NCBI RefSeq assembly: GCF_900182955.1
Contig: NZ_FXUL01000002.1
Coordinates: 434,001 to 498,000, forward strand
Length of the DNA: 64,000 bases
Origin: Noviherbaspirillum suwonense
Lineage (GTDB): Bacteria > Pseudomonadota > Gammaproteobacteria > Burkholderiales > Burkholderiaceae_D
Reading direction: 5' to 3'
Below, piece after piece: positions 21,661 to 32,158 of this stretch. The notes below the pieces were generated by a model. It was not told the DNA's origin. It searched no databases and saw only the letters and a program-made list of their open reading frames with translations. The position numbers and the translations under genes were made by a program. Within the stretch, counting starts at the first letter, position 1. Every line of letters starts with the position of its first letter.

Positions 21661-22770
21661 ATGCCCTTGCATATGTTGCACATCTCTGTCGGCTACACTT
21701 TTTCCACCGAACCGACCGCCGGGACCCAGCTCGACAACCCGCTGTTCGACACGCTGGCGGCGATACACCGCAGCGGTTCGGTAACGCAGGCGGCGCAGGA
21801 CCTGGACCTGTCCTACCGCCATGTATGGGGCCTGATCCGGAAATGGGAAACGCAGCTCGGCGCCAGCCTCGTGGTCTGGCATCGCGGCAAGCGCGCCCGG
21901 CTGTCGGGATTCGGCGAGAAGCTGTTGTTCGCGGAACAGCGCGTCAAGGCGCGCGCCCTTCCGGAACTGGAAAACCTGCGTGCCGGGATGGAGCGCGAAT
22001 TCGCGCTTGCCTTCGATCCCGGCGCCCACGTGCTGTCGCTGCAGGCTAGCCATGACCTGGCATTGTCGGAGCTGAAGGACTTCATGGCGCGCACCGCCAA
22101 GCTGCACCTGAACCTGCAGTTCCGCTCCAGCATGGAATCGCTCGCTGCGCTGTCGCGGGGCGACTGCCTGCTGGCCGGCTTCCATGTCAGCGAGGAGCGC
22201 GCTCCCGGGACGCTTGCGCAAAAGGCCTTCAAGAAACTGCTCAAGCCCGGCAAGCACAAGCTGATCAATTTCGTCACCCGCCAGCAGGGCCTGATGGTGG
22301 CCGCGCGCAATCCCAAGCGCATCGGCGGCATCGCGGACCTGAAGCGCGGCGACATCCGCTTCGTCAACCGGCAGCCGGGGTCCGGCACGCGGCTCGAGAT
22401 CGACCAATGGCTGCAGCAGGAAGGCATTGCGCCCGCCGCCGTCACCGGCTACGACACCACCGAGTCGACCCATCTCGCCGTCGCCGCCGCGATCGCCTCC
22501 GGCGCAGCGGACGCCGGCATCGGGATCCAGGCCGCGGCCGCCCGCTTCGGCCTGGACTTCATCCCGCTGGCCCGTGAGCAATACTATTTTGTCTGCCTCA
22601 AGGAAACCCTGGAGTCGCCGGCGGTCATCCGGCTGCGCGAGCTTTTGCAGGAGAAGCACTGGCAGGATGCGATCGGCAACCTGCCCGGCTACGACACCGC
22701 TGCGACCGGCGAGGTCGTGGCGTTGAGCAAGGCCATGCCGTGGTATGCGTTTCGCAAGCCCAAGGCCTGA
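21661..22770 (+). CDS. ModE-type HTH regulator with periplasmic-binding-protein-like domain
   Basis: This 369-residue regulator has an N-terminal ModE/LysR-like winged helix (FDTLAAIHRSGSVTQAAQDLDLSYRHVWGLIRKWE, about residues 28-65). A binding-protein-like domain of about 250 residues follows (RFVNRQPGSGTRLEIDQWL and AAIASGAADAGIGIQAAAARFGLDFIPL), the type found in molybdate/tungstate-responsive one-component regulators. It is divergent from tupA with a 180-base shared promoter region, so control of tupA by oxyanion binding is likely (inference). The ATG at 21661 or 21673 could be the start. Confidence 0.82.
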   Translation: MPLHMLHISVGYTFSTEPTAGTQLDNPLFDTLAAIHRSGSVTQAAQDLDLSYRHVWGLIRKWETQLGASLVVWHRGKRARLSGFGEKLLFAEQRVKARALPELENLRAGMEREFALAFDPGAHVLSLQASHDLALSELKDFMARTAKLHLNLQFRSSMESLAALSRGDCLLAGFHVSEERAPGTLAQKAFKKLLKPGKHKLINFVTRQQGLMVAARNPKRIGGIADLKRGDIRFVNRQPGSGTRLEIDQWLQQEGIAPAAVTGYDTTESTHLAVAAAIASGAADAGIGIQAAAARFGLDFIPLAREQYYFVCLKETLESPAVIRLRELLQEKHWQDAIGNLPGYDTAATGEVVALSKAMPWYAFRKPKA

Positions 22771-22847
22771 AATGGGCTGCAGGGGCGCCGAATCGGCGAA
22801 GCAATGAGGGCTGGTCGTGCGGGGAATCGGACGCGCTGGGCTAGGGC

Positions 22848-22872
22848 AAAAAAAAGCCGCTCGTAAGCGGCT
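22848..22872 (-). terminator. Terminator of tRNA-Ser
   Basis: A seven-base-pair stem AGCCGCT/AGCGGCT with a four-base loop (22855-22872) is followed, in the minus direction, by an unbroken run of T. It lies just past the tRNA-Ser 3' end. Confidence 0.85.
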
Positions 22873-22889
22873 GTTTGTCATACCAATTC

Positions 22890-22983
22890 TGGCGGAGACG
22901 GAGGGATTCGAACCCTCGATACAGGTTTAAGCCCGTATGCTTCCTTAGCAGGGAAGTGCCTTCGACCACTCGGCCACGTCTCC
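22890..22983 (-). tRNA. tRNA-Ser (anticodon GCU)
   Basis: Reading the minus strand, the acceptor GGAGACG pairs with CGTCTCC, followed by discriminator G and an encoded CCA. The D arm, an anticodon loop with CTGCTAA (anticodon GCT), a long class-II variable arm and a T arm with GGTTCGAATCC are all present. The 94-base length (with CCA) and the variable arm fit serine, decoding AGC/AGU. Confidence 0.97.
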
Positions 22984-23024
22984 ACGCGTTGACGGTCTTG
23001 CATGTCCGTCCAACGAAGTCCCGC

Positions 23025-23053
23025 ATATTAACTTCTGGCAGGGACTTGGTCAA
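23025..23053 (-). promoter_or_regulatory. Sigma-70 promoter of tRNA-Ser
   Basis: On the minus strand a -35 TTGACC (23048-23053) and a -10 TAATAT (23025-23030) are separated by exactly 17 bases and lie about 40 bases before the tRNA 5' end, downstream of the lysC stop. Confidence 0.7.
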
Positions 23054-23071
23054 TGGAACTACAGGGTTAAA

Positions 23072-24322
23072 TCAGGCTTTTTCCAGTTCGAAAGCCTTGT
23101 GCAGCACGCGCACGGCAAGTTCCATGTATTTCTCGTCGATCAGCACCGAGATCTTGATTTCCGACGTCGAAATCAGTTGCATGTTGATGCCCTCTTCCGA
23201 CAGCGTGCGGAACATCTGCGAAGCGATGCCGACATGGCTGCGCATGCCGACGCCGACCACCGACACCTTGGACACCTTGGTGTCGCCGACGATGTTGCCG
23301 GAGCCGATGTGCGCCTTGACGCTGCTGTTGAGGACTTCCATCGCGCGGTTGTATTCATTGCGCGGGACGGTGAAGGTGAAGTCGGTTCTGCCGTCCACGC
23401 CCTGGTTCTGCACGATCATGTCGACGTCGATCTTCGCATCGGCGATCGGGCCCAGGATCTGGTAGGCAATGCCTGGCCGGTCCGGCACCTGCATGACGGT
23501 AATCTTCGCTTCGTCGCGATTGAACGCGATGCCGGTGATGGTGGCTTGTTCCATGTGTGTATCTTCCTCAAACGAAATCAGGGTGCCGGAACGCGCTTCC
23601 TCTTCCAGCGGGATCATCGGGTCGGTCAGCGAGGACAGCACCCGGGTCGGCATCCGGTAGTTGCCGGCGAATTCCACCGAGCGTATCTGCAGCACCTTGG
23701 AGCCGAGCGATGCCATTTCCAGCATTTCCTCGAAGGTCACGGTGCGCAGCCTGCGGGCGTCGCTGACGACGCGCGGGTCGGTGGTGTAGACGCCGTCGAC
23801 GTCGGTGTAGATCAGGCATTCGGCCGCTTTCAGCGCCGCTGCGACCGCCACTGCCGAGGTGTCAGAGCCGCCGCGGCCCAGCGTGGTGATGTTGCCGTCG
23901 GCGTCGACGCCCTGGAAGCCGGTGATGATGACGATGCGGCCGGCGTCGAGGTCGCGCCGCACCCTGGCGTCGTCGATCGACTCGATCCGGGCCTTGGTGA
24001 ACGAGGAATCGGTGCGCACCGGCACTTGCCAGCCGGCGTAGGACACGGCGTCCTTGCCGATCGACTTGAGCGCCATCGCCAGCAGCGCCACCGACACCTG
24101 CTCGCCGGTGGAGGCCAGCATGTCGAGTTCGCGCGGGTCGGGCTCGGCCATGACTTCCCTGGCGAGGCCGATCAGCCGGTTGGTCTCGCCGGACATGGCC
24201 GATGGCACCACGACGATCTGATGGCCGGCGTCATGCCACTTGGCGACGCGCCGGGCGACGTTGCGGATGCGCTCGGTCGAGCCCATCGAAGTGCCGCCGT
24301 ATTTGTGAACGATTAATGCCAT
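23072..24322 (-). CDS. lysC: Aspartate kinase (lysine-sensitive class)
   Basis: This 416-residue enzyme phosphorylates aspartate in the first step of lysine, threonine and methionine synthesis. The kinase domain opens with VHKYGGTSMGSTERIRN and contains TGFQGVDADGNITTLGRGGSDTSAVAVAAAL. Two ACT domains follow (about residues 265-410), including GVDGRTDFTF and MRSHVGIASQMF. The length and internal architecture match the alpha2/beta2 type, which is feedback inhibited by lysine and threonine; an internal start for a beta subunit is possible. It follows tilS after a gap of 269 bases in which I see no gene. The cysS-alkA-accA-tilS-lysC order is conserved in Burkholderiales. Confidence 0.96.
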   Translation of the reverse strand: MALIVHKYGGTSMGSTERIRNVARRVAKWHDAGHQIVVVPSAMSGETNRLIGLAREVMAEPDPRELDMLASTGEQVSVALLAMALKSIGKDAVSYAGWQVPVRTDSSFTKARIESIDDARVRRDLDAGRIVIITGFQGVDADGNITTLGRGGSDTSAVAVAAALKAAECLIYTDVDGVYTTDPRVVSDARRLRTVTFEEMLEMASLGSKVLQIRSVEFAGNYRMPTRVLSSLTDPMIPLEEEARSGTLISFEEDTHMEQATITGIAFNRDEAKITVMQVPDRPGIAYQILGPIADAKIDVDMIVQNQGVDGRTDFTFTVPRNEYNRAMEVLNSSVKAHIGSGNIVGDTKVSKVSVVGVGMRSHVGIASQMFRTLSEEGINMQLISTSEIKISVLIDEKYMELAVRVLHKAFELEKA

Positions 24323-24591
24323 GGAAGTATGCTGGTTGGGCGAACAAAAGGGGCGATTTTACAGGCCGTGGTAGAGGCTGACAAGAAGCGGGACCGTGCG
24401 GCACGGATTGGCGCTGCGCCGCGAGCACGTTGAAAGTGCCTGTACCGGCCATCCGGCGTTGATCCGGCGTGCTTGCCGGAACATATTGCGGGGATGTTTT
24501 CCGTGGCCGGCAGCGACTGGCTATCCGGCCATGCCGCGCTGCCGTAGGCCCAGCAGGCCCTATGCGCCGGGGAGAAACTGCCCGGCGCTTG

Positions 24592-26004
24592 TCAATCCGG
24601 CACCCATCGCAGCGCCACGCTCTCGCCCATCACCAGGTGCCGCACGTCCATGCCCAGCCCCGCCGCGAACACCAGCTCGCCATTCAGGTACAGCAGCGGC
24701 GACCAGAGCCGGCGCCACGGCGCGATCTCGGCTTCCTGGTACAGCGCCTTGAGGCTGCGCGACGGCCGGTTGGCCGCCAGCTTCAGTCTTTCCTGGCCTG
24801 CGCGCCGGTGCAGCATCAGCGGGTGGCGGGACAGCGCCTCGCGAGACAGGCCCAGCCCATCGCCGGCCTCGAACACCAGCGTCCCGCGCCAGGCGGGCAC
24901 GGCAATCGGGTCCGCGCCATTCCATTGCAGCGCGATCGGGTCGTCCGGCGGCGTTCCCAGGCGAGGATGCAGTTCGAGCCGGTTGCCGATACGGCGCAGC
25001 ACCATCGCGCCGAAATCGAAGAACGGGTGCATGTCATCGGCCGCGTCCAGCATCTGGCTGCGGATTTCCTCCAGCCGCGACTGGCTCGGCAGCTGCACCC
25101 GGTTCAGGTAAAGCCAGTGGCGCAGCAGGTTGTCCGTGCGCCGCGGCGCCAGCGTTTTCAGCTCGGGCACGTAGAGCGGGTCGCTCCAGGACGCGGCCCG
25201 GCAGCGCTCGCGGTCGATTTCGGCCAGGTCCTGCAAAAGCGACTGGGCTGCCTGCGCATGCCCGGCGCTGCGGGCCACGCGCGCCGCAAAGCCGGGGAAA
25301 TGCTGCTCCAGCGCCGGGGCGACCGCGTTGCGCAGCGCATTGCGGCGGTAGCGCAGGTCGCCGTTCGATTCGTCGTCGATGTGCTCCAGCCCAAGCGCCT
25401 CGCACGCCTGTTCCAGCGCCGCGCGGCCGACGCCCAGCAGCGGCCTTCCGAGGCTCACGCCGTCGCCGATCAGTTCATGCCGCACGTGCAGCGCGGTCAT
25501 GCCCGACAGGCCGGGCAGCCCGGCGCCGCGCACCAGCTGCAGCAGCACCGTCTCGGCCTGGTCGTCCTGGTGGTGGGCCGTCAGCAGCAGCTTGCAGCCC
25601 TGCTCCCGGCACATCTCGCCCAACGCCTGGTAGCGAGCGATGCGCGCGGCCTCCTCGACACCGCGGCCGCCATGATCGCTGACGTCGACCTGCCTGGACA
25701 CCAGCGGCACGCCGCACGCGGCCGCAGCCCGCTCGCAATGCGCCAGCCAGGCGTCGGCATTCGGGCTTAGTCCGTGGTGCACATGGAAGGCGGTCAGCGC
25801 GAGATGATGTTCCTGCGCATAACGGCTCGCAAGCTGCAGCAGCACGCTGGAATCCAGGCCGCCGCTGAAGGCGACGCCGATGCGCGCCTCGGGTCCGGAA
25901 ATGGCAACGCGCGCGGCGATGTCCGCCAGCGCGCGTTCGAATGCCTGTTCCAGGCTGCCGGGACTATTCCTGCTCGGGTTGCGAGATTTCCTTGAATTTG
26001 CCAT
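24592..26004 (-). CDS. tilS: tRNA(Ile)-lysidine synthase
   Basis: TilS converts cytidine 34 of tRNA-Ile2 to lysidine so that it reads AUA. The 470-residue protein has the PP-loop motif [15 protein letters not shown] (about residues 48-62), the [18 protein letters not shown] strand and [27 protein letters not shown], then a TilS substrate-binding domain and a C-terminal domain. The ATG at 26004 overlaps the end of accA by 41 bases, so it is probably cotranscribed with it. Confidence 0.95.
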   Translation of the reverse strand: MANSRKSRNPSRNSPGSLEQAFERALADIAARVAISGPEARIGVAFSGGLDSSVLLQLASRYAQEHHLALTAFHVHHGLSPNADAWLAHCERAAAACGVPLVSRQVDVSDHGGRGVEEAARIARYQALGEMCREQGCKLLLTAHHQDDQAETVLLQLVRGAGLPGLSGMTALHVRHELIGDGVSLGRPLLGVGRAALEQACEALGLEHIDDESNGDLRYRRNALRNAVAPALEQHFPGFAARVARSAGHAQAAQSLLQDLAEIDRERCRAASWSDPLYVPELKTLAPRRTDNLLRHWLYLNRVQLPSQSRLEEIRSQMLDAADDMHPFFDFGAMVLRRIGNRLELHPRLGTPPDDPIALQWNGADPIAVPAWRGTLVFEAGDGLGLSREALSRHPLMLHRRAGQERLKLAANRPSRSLKALYQEAEIAPWRRLWSPLLYLNGELVFAAGLGMDVRHLVMGESVALRWVPD

Positions 26005-26944
26005 AGCTCATCAGCTTTTCATGCCGGGCCGCTATCAGATCGCGGGGCTTCATACCCTGGAACTGGCGCAGCGAATCGGCCAGCGCGCGCTTGAGCATCG
26101 CCGCCATCTGCTTGGGATCGCGGTGGGCGCCGCCGAGCGGCTCGGTGATGATCTTGTCGATCAGGTTCATCGCCTTGAGCCGGTGCGCGGTGAGGCCCAG
26201 CGCCTCGGCCGCGTCGGACGCGCGCTCGGAGGTCTTCCACAGGATGGATGCGCAGCCTTCGGGCGAAATGACCGAGTAGGTCGCATATTGCAGCATCAGC
26301 ACCGCGTCGCCGACCGCGATCGCCAGCGCGCCGCCTGAGCCGCCTTCGCCGATGATGGTGGCGATCAGCGGCACCTTCAGTTCGGCCATCACGTACAGGT
26401 TATGGCCGATCGCTTCGGACTGGCCGCGCTCTTCGGCGTCGATGCCCGGGAACGCGCCCGGCGTATCGACGAAGGTGAAGATAGGCAGGTTGAATTTTTC
26501 GGCAAGCTTCATCAGGCGCATCGCCTTCCGATAGCCTTCCGGCTTCGGCATGCCGAAGTTGCGCAGCGCCCGCTCCTTGGTGTCGCGGCCTTTCTGGTGG
26601 CCGATGACCATGCATGCCTGGCCGTTGAAGCGCGCCAGGCCGCCGACGATGGACAGGTCGTCCGCGTAGCTGCGGTCGCCGTGAAGTTCGTGGAAATCGG
26701 TGAAGATTTCGTTGACGTAGTCCATCGTGTACGGGCGCTGCGGATGCCGGGCGATCTGCGAGACCTGCCACGGCGTGAGCTTGGCGTAGATGTCCTTCGT
26801 CAGCTGCTGGCTCTTGCGCGACAGCCGCTCGATCTCTTCTGAAATATCGACGGCGGAGTCATCCTGGACGAAGCGCAGCTCTTCAATCTTGGAATCGAGT
26901 TCCGCGATTGGCTGCTCGAAGTTGAGAAATGTTACCTTGCTCAC
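25964..26944 (-). CDS. accA: Acetyl-CoA carboxylase carboxyltransferase subunit alpha
   Basis: AccA is one half of the carboxyltransferase that makes malonyl-CoA for fatty-acid synthesis. The 326-residue protein starts [19 protein letters not shown] and carries the crotonase-fold core with [19 protein letters not shown] and [16 protein letters not shown]. The start codon is GTG at 26944, set by AAGGAG five to six bases upstream. Length is normal. Confidence 0.96.
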   Translation of the reverse strand: MSKVTFLNFEQPIAELDSKIEELRFVQDDSAVDISEEIERLSRKSQQLTKDIYAKLTPWQVSQIARHPQRPYTMDYVNEIFTDFHELHGDRSYADDLSIVGGLARFNGQACMVIGHQKGRDTKERALRNFGMPKPEGYRKAMRLMKLAEKFNLPIFTFVDTPGAFPGIDAEERGQSEAIGHNLYVMAELKVPLIATIIGEGGSGGALAIAVGDAVLMLQYATYSVISPEGCASILWKTSERASDAAEALGLTAHRLKAMNLIDKIITEPLGGAHRDPKQMAAMLKRALADSLRQFQGMKPRDLIAARHEKLMSYGKFKEISQPEQE

Positions 26945-26984
26945 CGTGGCTCCTTGGGATTCGACAGGCGGAAAAATGGGGGAT

Positions 26985-27635
26985 TCAATATTCTACCGGG
27001 ACTGGATCGAGGCTACGCCACATGTACCAGGTGGCGACGGTGCGCCACGGCTCCCAGTTGGCGGAGACCTCGCGCGCATCGCTGCGCGACACCGGCTCGC
27101 CGGAAAAATAATTGGTGCTGATGCCGCGCAGCAGGCCGGCATCGTCAAGCGGCAAGATATTAGGGCGCAGCAGGTTAAAGATCAAGAACATCTCCGCCGT
27201 CCAGCGCCCTATGCCGCGGATCTGCAGCAGCTCGGCGATGACCGCTTCGTCTTCCATCTCTTCCCACAGGCTTGCATGCACCCGCTCGGCGAGGAAGTGG
27301 TCGGCCAGGTCGAGGATGTATTCGGTCTTGCGGCGCGACAGGCCGCAGGCGGCCAGCTGCTCGGGGCCGGTGTTGACGATGTGGCCCGGCGTGCATTGCT
27401 GGCAGGCCGCCAGCACCCGCTGCCAGACGGTCGCCGCCGCCTTGACCGAGATCTGCTGGCCGACGATGGAGCGCGCCAGCGTGGTGAACGGGTCGCCGCG
27501 GCCCACCAGGTGCAGGTCCCCGAACATCGGGATGATCCGGCGCATGATGCGGTCGCGCTTCATCAGTTCCTGCTTGGCGTCCTCCCAGTAGACAGGCACG
27601 GACAGCTGCGTTTCTTTCGGTGTGCTTTGCCCCAT
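26985..27635 (-). CDS. DNA-3-methyladenine glycosylase II (AlkA-like, HhH-GPD)
   Basis: This base-excision-repair enzyme removes alkylated purines. The 216-residue protein is an HhH-GPD protein: [15 protein letters not shown] near the start, the hairpin [18 protein letters not shown] and the catalytic Asp region [13 protein letters not shown]. It lacks the N-terminal TBP-like domain of E. coli AlkA, as do many short homologues. ATG 27635 starts five bases past the cysS stop; an ATG at 27656 overlapping cysS is an alternative and adds seven residues. It lies between cysS and accA, as in related genomes. Confidence 0.88.
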   Translation of the reverse strand: MGQSTPKETQLSVPVYWEDAKQELMKRDRIMRRIIPMFGDLHLVGRGDPFTTLARSIVGQQISVKAAATVWQRVLAACQQCTPGHIVNTGPEQLAACGLSRRKTEYILDLADHFLAERVHASLWEEMEDEAVIAELLQIRGIGRWTAEMFLIFNLLRPNILPLDDAGLLRGISTNYFSGEPVSRSDAREVSANWEPWRTVATWYMWRSLDPVPVEY

Positions 27636-27640
27636 GCCGG

Positions 27641-29020
27641 TTACGCCCTCCGCCATTCGGTGACGCCGCCCGGCTTGTCCTCGAGGATGACGCCATCGGC
27701 CAGCAGCGCGGCGCGGATGCGGTCGGCCTCGGCAAAATCGCGCGCCTTCTTGGCCGCGGCCCGGGCGTCGATCTGCGACTGGACTTTCGCATCGTCGCCT
27801 TCGTCGCCGCCCTGCAGGAATGCCTGCGGCGCACGCTCGAGCAAGCCGATCAGGGCCGCCAGCGACTTGAGCTGCCTGGCAAGCGCGGCCGAACGCGTCT
27901 TGTTGACTTCATTGGCGAGATCGAACAGCAGCGCAACCGCGCCCGGCGTGTTGAAATCGTCATTCATCGCCTCGGCGAACCGGGCCGCATGGGCCTCGGT
28001 CCAGTCCAGCGCCTCGTCGTCGGGCGCGACTTCCTTCAGCGCGGTGTAGAGCCTGGTCAGCGCGCTGCGCGCATCGGCCAGGTGGGCATCGGAATAATTG
28101 AGCTGGCTGCGGTAATGCGCGCGCAGGATGAAGAAGCGCACCACTTCGGCGTCGAAGCTCTGCAGCACTTCGCGGATGGTGAAGAAGTTGCCCAGGGACT
28201 TGGACATCTTTTCATTGTCGACGCGGACGAAGCCGTTGTGCATCCAGTAATTGACGAAGGTGCGGCCGCTGGCGCCCTCCGACTGGGCGATCTCGTTCTC
28301 GTGATGCGGAAACTGCAGGTCCTGGCCGCCGCCGTGGATGTCGAAATGCTCACCTAGCAACTCGCAGGCCATCGCCGAGCATTCGATATGCCAGCCGGGC
28401 CGGCCGCGGCCCCAGGGCGACGCCCATTTCACCGATTCGGGTTCCGACTCGCGCGAGGACTTCCACAGCACGAAATCGAGCGGGTCGCGCTTGCCGCTGT
28501 TGACGTCGACCCGCTCCCCTGCGCGCAGGTCGTCGAGCGACTTGCCGGAGAGCTTGCCGTAGCCTTCAAAATGGCGCACCGCGTAATTGACGTCGCCGTC
28601 GTCCGCCTTGTACGCGAGCCCGTTTTTTTCGAGCCGGCCGATGAGGGCCAGCATCTGCGGCACATGGTCTGTCGCGCGCGGCTCGAAGTCGGGCCGCTGC
28701 ACGCCGAGCGCGGCGGCATCCTCGTTCATCGCCGCGATGAAGCGGCCGGTCAGTTCGGCGATGGTTTCATTGTTTTCCACCGCGCGCTTGATGATCTTGT
28801 CGTCGATGTCGGTGATGTTGCGCACGTAGGTCACGTCCAGACCCTGCGCCCGCAGCCAGCGCTGGACCATGTCGAACACCACCATCACCCGCGCATGTCC
28901 GAGATGACAATAGTCATAGACCGTCATGCCGCAAACGTACATGCGGACCTTGCCGGGTTCGATCGGGGTAAATGCCTGTTTCTCGCGCGCGAGGGTGTTG
29001 TAGATCTTCAGTGCGGTCAT
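27641..29020 (-). CDS. cysS: Cysteinyl-tRNA synthetase
   Basis: This class I synthetase has 459 residues. The zinc/HIGH region reads [21 protein letters not shown], and the KMSKS loop is present as KMSKSLGNF (about residue 270). The [19 protein letters not shown] segment contributes the other zinc ligands. The domain order (catalytic, connective peptide, stem-contact, C-terminal anticodon-binding) looks complete. The ATG is at 29020. It is divergent from ppiA. Confidence 0.97.
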   Translation of the reverse strand: MTALKIYNTLAREKQAFTPIEPGKVRMYVCGMTVYDYCHLGHARVMVVFDMVQRWLRAQGLDVTYVRNITDIDDKIIKRAVENNETIAELTGRFIAAMNEDAAALGVQRPDFEPRATDHVPQMLALIGRLEKNGLAYKADDGDVNYAVRHFEGYGKLSGKSLDDLRAGERVDVNSGKRDPLDFVLWKSSRESEPESVKWASPWGRGRPGWHIECSAMACELLGEHFDIHGGGQDLQFPHHENEIAQSEGASGRTFVNYWMHNGFVRVDNEKMSKSLGNFFTIREVLQSFDAEVVRFFILRAHYRSQLNYSDAHLADARSALTRLYTALKEVAPDDEALDWTEAHAARFAEAMNDDFNTPGAVALLFDLANEVNKTRSAALARQLKSLAALIGLLERAPQAFLQGGDEGDDAKVQSQIDARAAAKKARDFAEADRIRAALLADGVILEDKPGGVTEWRRA

Positions 29021-29275
29021 GAATGGATGGGTTCTGTTACGGCGTCAGGCCTGCGGTGGCGCGCGGAGGCGCTGAGGCGCTGGGGCGTTGCCACGTCGGC
29101 CATGCATCAGCGCAACCCGGGCGAGCCACAGTCATTGGTCCGACGCTTATTTTGATAAAATGCTGCTTTGCGCGGCAGTATAGCACCGATGAAATGCCGT
29201 TCCGGCAGGGTTTCCGGCCCCCGCCGCCGCCCCGGAACAGGCTCCAGCCACGAAGACAAGCACAAGGAATAACAG

Positions 29276-29839
29276 ATGCAAGGTAAGCGCCGTTCCCTAC
29301 TCATACTCACGGCGACACTGGCGCTGGGCTCGGCCGGCAGCGCCGCCGCAGCGGACGCGCCGCAGGTCCTGCTCAAGACCAGCATGGGCGACATCACGCT
29401 CGAGCTGAACCAGGAAAAAGCGCCCAAGAGCGTCGCCAATTTCCTGCAGTACGTGAAAAGCGGCCACTATAACGGCACCATTTTCCACCGCGTGATCGGC
29501 AGCTTCATGATCCAGGGCGGCGGCTTCGACGCTTCGATGAAGCAGAAGCCGACCAACCCGCCGATCGAGAACGAAGCGTCGAACGGCCTGAAGAACGAGC
29601 CGTATTCAGTCGCCATGGCGCGCACGTCCAACCCCAATTCGGCCACCGCGCAATTCTTCATCAACGTCAAGAACAATGGCTTCCTGAACTACCCCGGCCA
29701 GGACGGCGCCGGCTATGCCGTCTTCGGGAAAGTCGTCAAGGGCACAGAGGTCGTCGACAAGATCAAGGATGTCCAGACCGGTCCGGGCGACGTGCCGGCC
29801 AAGCCGGTCGTGATCGAATCCGCCAGCCTCGTCAAGTAA
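29276..29839 (+). CDS. ppiA: Periplasmic peptidyl-prolyl cis-trans isomerase (cyclophilin)
   Basis: This 187-residue cyclophilin catalyses proline isomerisation in the periplasm. It has a Sec signal peptide ([20 protein letters not shown]), then the fold with [30 protein letters not shown] and [10 protein letters not shown], the active-site residues of the family. AAGGAA precedes the ATG by six bases. The cytoplasmic paralogue ppiB follows at 29880, with no terminator between, so the two are probably cotranscribed. Confidence 0.95.
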   Translation: MQGKRRSLLILTATLALGSAGSAAAADAPQVLLKTSMGDITLELNQEKAPKSVANFLQYVKSGHYNGTIFHRVIGSFMIQGGGFDASMKQKPTNPPIENEASNGLKNEPYSVAMARTSNPNSATAQFFINVKNNGFLNYPGQDGAGYAVFGKVVKGTEVVDKIKDVQTGPGDVPAKPVVIESASLVK

Positions 29840-29879
29840 GCCCACGCACCCTCTTCTCACCACTCATCAAGGAATCATC

Positions 29880-30368
29880 ATGGCTGTTCTACTCACCACC
29901 AACCACGGCGACATCAAGCTCGACCTGTATGCCGACAAGGCGCCCAAGACCGTCGAGAACTTCCTCGCCTACGTCAACGCCGGCCATTACAACGGCACCA
30001 TCTTCCATCGCGTGATCGATGGCTTCATGGTCCAGGGCGGCGGTTTCGAGCCAGGCATGAAGCAGAAGCCGACCAATGCGACGGTCGAGAACGAAGCCAA
30101 GAATGGCCTGAAGAACGAGCCCTACACCGTTGCGATGGCCCGCACCTCGGACCCGCATTCGGCGTCGGCGCAGTTCTTTATCAACGTCAAGAACAATTCC
30201 TTCCTGGACTATCCGGGCCAGGACGGCTGGGGCTATTGCGTATTCGGCAAGGTCATCGAAGGCCAGGATGTGGTCGACAAGATCCGCGCGGTGAAGACCA
30301 CGCGCACCGGCATGTTCGCCGACGTGCCTGCCGACGACGTCATCATCGAAAAAGCGGAAGTGGTCTAA
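29880..30368 (+). CDS. ppiB: Cytoplasmic peptidyl-prolyl cis-trans isomerase B
   Basis: This 162-residue cyclophilin has no signal peptide. It contains [20 protein letters not shown] and [18 protein letters not shown], closely similar to the upstream ppiA product, so the pair looks like an old duplication with one copy exported. AAGGAA precedes the ATG. It is followed by lpxH after 29 bases. Confidence 0.95.
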   Translation: MAVLLTTNHGDIKLDLYADKAPKTVENFLAYVNAGHYNGTIFHRVIDGFMVQGGGFEPGMKQKPTNATVENEAKNGLKNEPYTVAMARTSDPHSASAQFFINVKNNSFLDYPGQDGWGYCVFGKVIEGQDVVDKIRAVKTTRTGMFADVPADDVIIEKAEVV

Positions 30369-30397
30369 CGTCCCACGACCGACAGAGGATGCAAAAA

Positions 30398-31207
30398 ATG
30401 AATCCGCCCGACGCCATCGCGTCGGCATCCGCAGCGCGACCCGAGACGGTCGCGCTGTTTGTTTCTGACCTGCACCTGCAGGAAAATTCGCCGGCCACGA
30501 CCGCCCTCTTCCTTGCGTTTCTGGCACAGCACGCCGTGCAGGCGCGCCAGCTTTACCTGCTCGGCGACCTTTTCGAATACTGGGCAGGCGATGACGATAT
30601 CGACACGCCCTATGTACGCACCATCGTCGACGCGCTGCATGCGACCAGCAGCGCCGGGGTGCAGCTATTCTGGATGGCCGGCAACCGCGACTTCCTGGTC
30701 GGCGAAGGCTTCGCGCGCGCCGCCGGGATGGTACGGCTGAGCGATCCGCATGTCGCCCGGATCGCCAACATCCCGATGGTGCTGGCGCATGGCGATGCGC
30801 AGTGCACCGACGACCACGATTACCAGGCCTTCCGCCGGCAGGTGCGCGACCCGCAATGGCAGAAGGCATTCCTTGCCCAGCCGCTGGCCGAGCGCAAGGC
30901 CATCATCGACGGCATGCGCGCCGGCAGCCGGGATGCGCAGCGGACCAAGACCATGGACATCATGGACGTGAACCCGGACGCGATCGCCGCGGTGTTTGCC
31001 GGGAGCGGCGCCAGCGTGCTGATCCATGGCCATACGCACCGCCCGGCAATCCATCGGCACGGCCCGCTGCTGCGCTACGTGCTGCCAGACTGGGACGGCG
31101 ACGCCGTTCCGCCACGCGGCGGATGGCTGGCGGTGGATGCCGGCGGCGCGATACACCGGCATGATGCCGCCGGCGCCCTGCTTCCCGAAACGGCGGCCGG
31201 CCGCTAG
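30398..31207 (+). CDS. lpxH: UDP-2,3-diacylglucosamine diphosphatase (lipid A synthesis)
   Basis: LpxH hydrolyses UDP-2,3-diacylglucosamine to lipid X. The 269-residue calcineurin-like phosphoesterase has the full metal-site series: FVSDLHLQ, LLGDLFEYW, AGNRDFL, LAHGD and HGHTHRP. GAGGA eight bases upstream supports ATG 30398 (MNPPDA); an ATG three codons earlier is possible. The placement after ppiB is typical of Burkholderiales. Confidence 0.95.
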   Translation: MNPPDAIASASAARPETVALFVSDLHLQENSPATTALFLAFLAQHAVQARQLYLLGDLFEYWAGDDDIDTPYVRTIVDALHATSSAGVQLFWMAGNRDFLVGEGFARAAGMVRLSDPHVARIANIPMVLAHGDAQCTDDHDYQAFRRQVRDPQWQKAFLAQPLAERKAIIDGMRAGSRDAQRTKTMDIMDVNPDAIAAVFAGSGASVLIHGHTHRPAIHRHGPLLRYVLPDWDGDAVPPRGGWLAVDAGGAIHRHDAAGALLPETAAGR

Positions 31208-31212
31208 CGTCG

Positions 31213-32124
31213 ATGGACCAGTTCAAGCAGATCTCCACCTTCGTCGACGTGGTCGGCAAGGGCAGCCTGTCGGCGGCGGCCCGGGCCGAAGGCGTCGCCC
31301 CGGGGATGATCAGCCGGCGCCTGGACGCGCTGGAAGCCCGCCTCGGCGTCAAGCTGCTGCAGCGCACCACCCGCAAGATCGCGCTGACGCACGAGGGCAC
31401 CGCGTTCCTCGAAAACTGCCAGCGCATACTGGCCGACCTTGAGAACGCGGAAGCCTCGGTGGCCGAGCGCAGCGCCGCGGCTAGCGGCCACCTGTCGATC
31501 TCCGCGCCGGCCGGTTTCGGCCGCCAGCACGTGGCCCCGCTGCTGCCCTCCTTCCTGGCCGAACACCGGGGCGTGACGCTGACGCTGAACCTGAACGACC
31601 GGGTGGTCGACCTGATCGGCGAAGGCGTCGATGTCGCCATCCGCATCGCCTCGCTGACCGACTCGGGTCTGGTCGGGGTCAAGCTGGCGGACAACCAGCG
31701 CGTCGTGGTGGCGTCGCCTGCCTATCTGCAGCGGCATGGAACGCCCGAGTCGCTGGACGACCTAGCCTCCCACAATTGCCTGCCCATCAGCAGCGAAGGC
31801 AGCCAGCGCGGCTGGGCATTCCGCCAGAACGGCCGGAACGTGACGCTGAAGGTATCGGGGAACATGGGCTGCAATGACGGCGCGGTGCTGCACGACTGGG
31901 CGCTGTCCGGCAAGGGGCTGGCGTGGCGTTCGATGTGGGAAGTGGGCGCAGCGATCGAAGCCGGGCAACTGGTTACGGTGCTGGACGAATTTTCGGCACC
32001 GGACAATGCGATCTACGCGGTGTTCGCACAGCGCCAGCACCTGCCGCTGCGGATACGCGCGTTCGTCGAATTCCTGCGGCGCGCCTATGCGCGGCCGGAT
32101 TACTGGCGACACAGCGCGGTTTGA
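31213..32124 (+). CDS. LysR-family transcriptional regulator
   Basis: This 303-residue LTTR begins FVDVVGKGSLSAAARAEGVAPGMISRRLDALEARLGVKLL, a standard winged helix-turn-helix, then a linker helix and an effector domain (SGHLSISAPAGFGRQHVAPLLPSF). It resembles the group that includes AaeR/CrgA-type regulators. Its targets are unknown. It begins five bases after lpxH and is probably read through from it, and it is followed by repeat sequence and not by a divergent partner gene. Confidence 0.85.
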   Translation: MDQFKQISTFVDVVGKGSLSAAARAEGVAPGMISRRLDALEARLGVKLLQRTTRKIALTHEGTAFLENCQRILADLENAEASVAERSAAASGHLSISAPAGFGRQHVAPLLPSFLAEHRGVTLTLNLNDRVVDLIGEGVDVAIRIASLTDSGLVGVKLADNQRVVVASPAYLQRHGTPESLDDLASHNCLPISSEGSQRGWAFRQNGRNVTLKVSGNMGCNDGAVLHDWALSGKGLAWRSMWEVGAAIEAGQLVTVLDEFSAPDNAIYAVFAQRQHLPLRIRAFVEFLRRAYARPDYWRHSAV

Positions 32125-32158
32125 GGCTGCGTTGGCGCGGTTTGAGGTTGCGTTGGCG
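32117..32158. repeat. Tandem 21-base repeat, two copies
   Basis: The unit CGGTTTGAGG(C/T)TGCGTTGGCG occurs twice in direct succession. The first copy carries the LysR stop codon. This suggests a small duplication at the gene's 3' end. Confidence 0.75.

Noticed and set aside
22890-22983. tRNA-Ser as an integration site for a mobile element
   Set aside because: No integrase, no partial tRNA copy and no composition break next to it; the same holds for tRNA-Arg.
23072-24322. Lysine riboswitch in front of lysC
   Set aside because: The 269-base gap upstream of lysC shows no recognisable riboswitch core or terminator hairpin.
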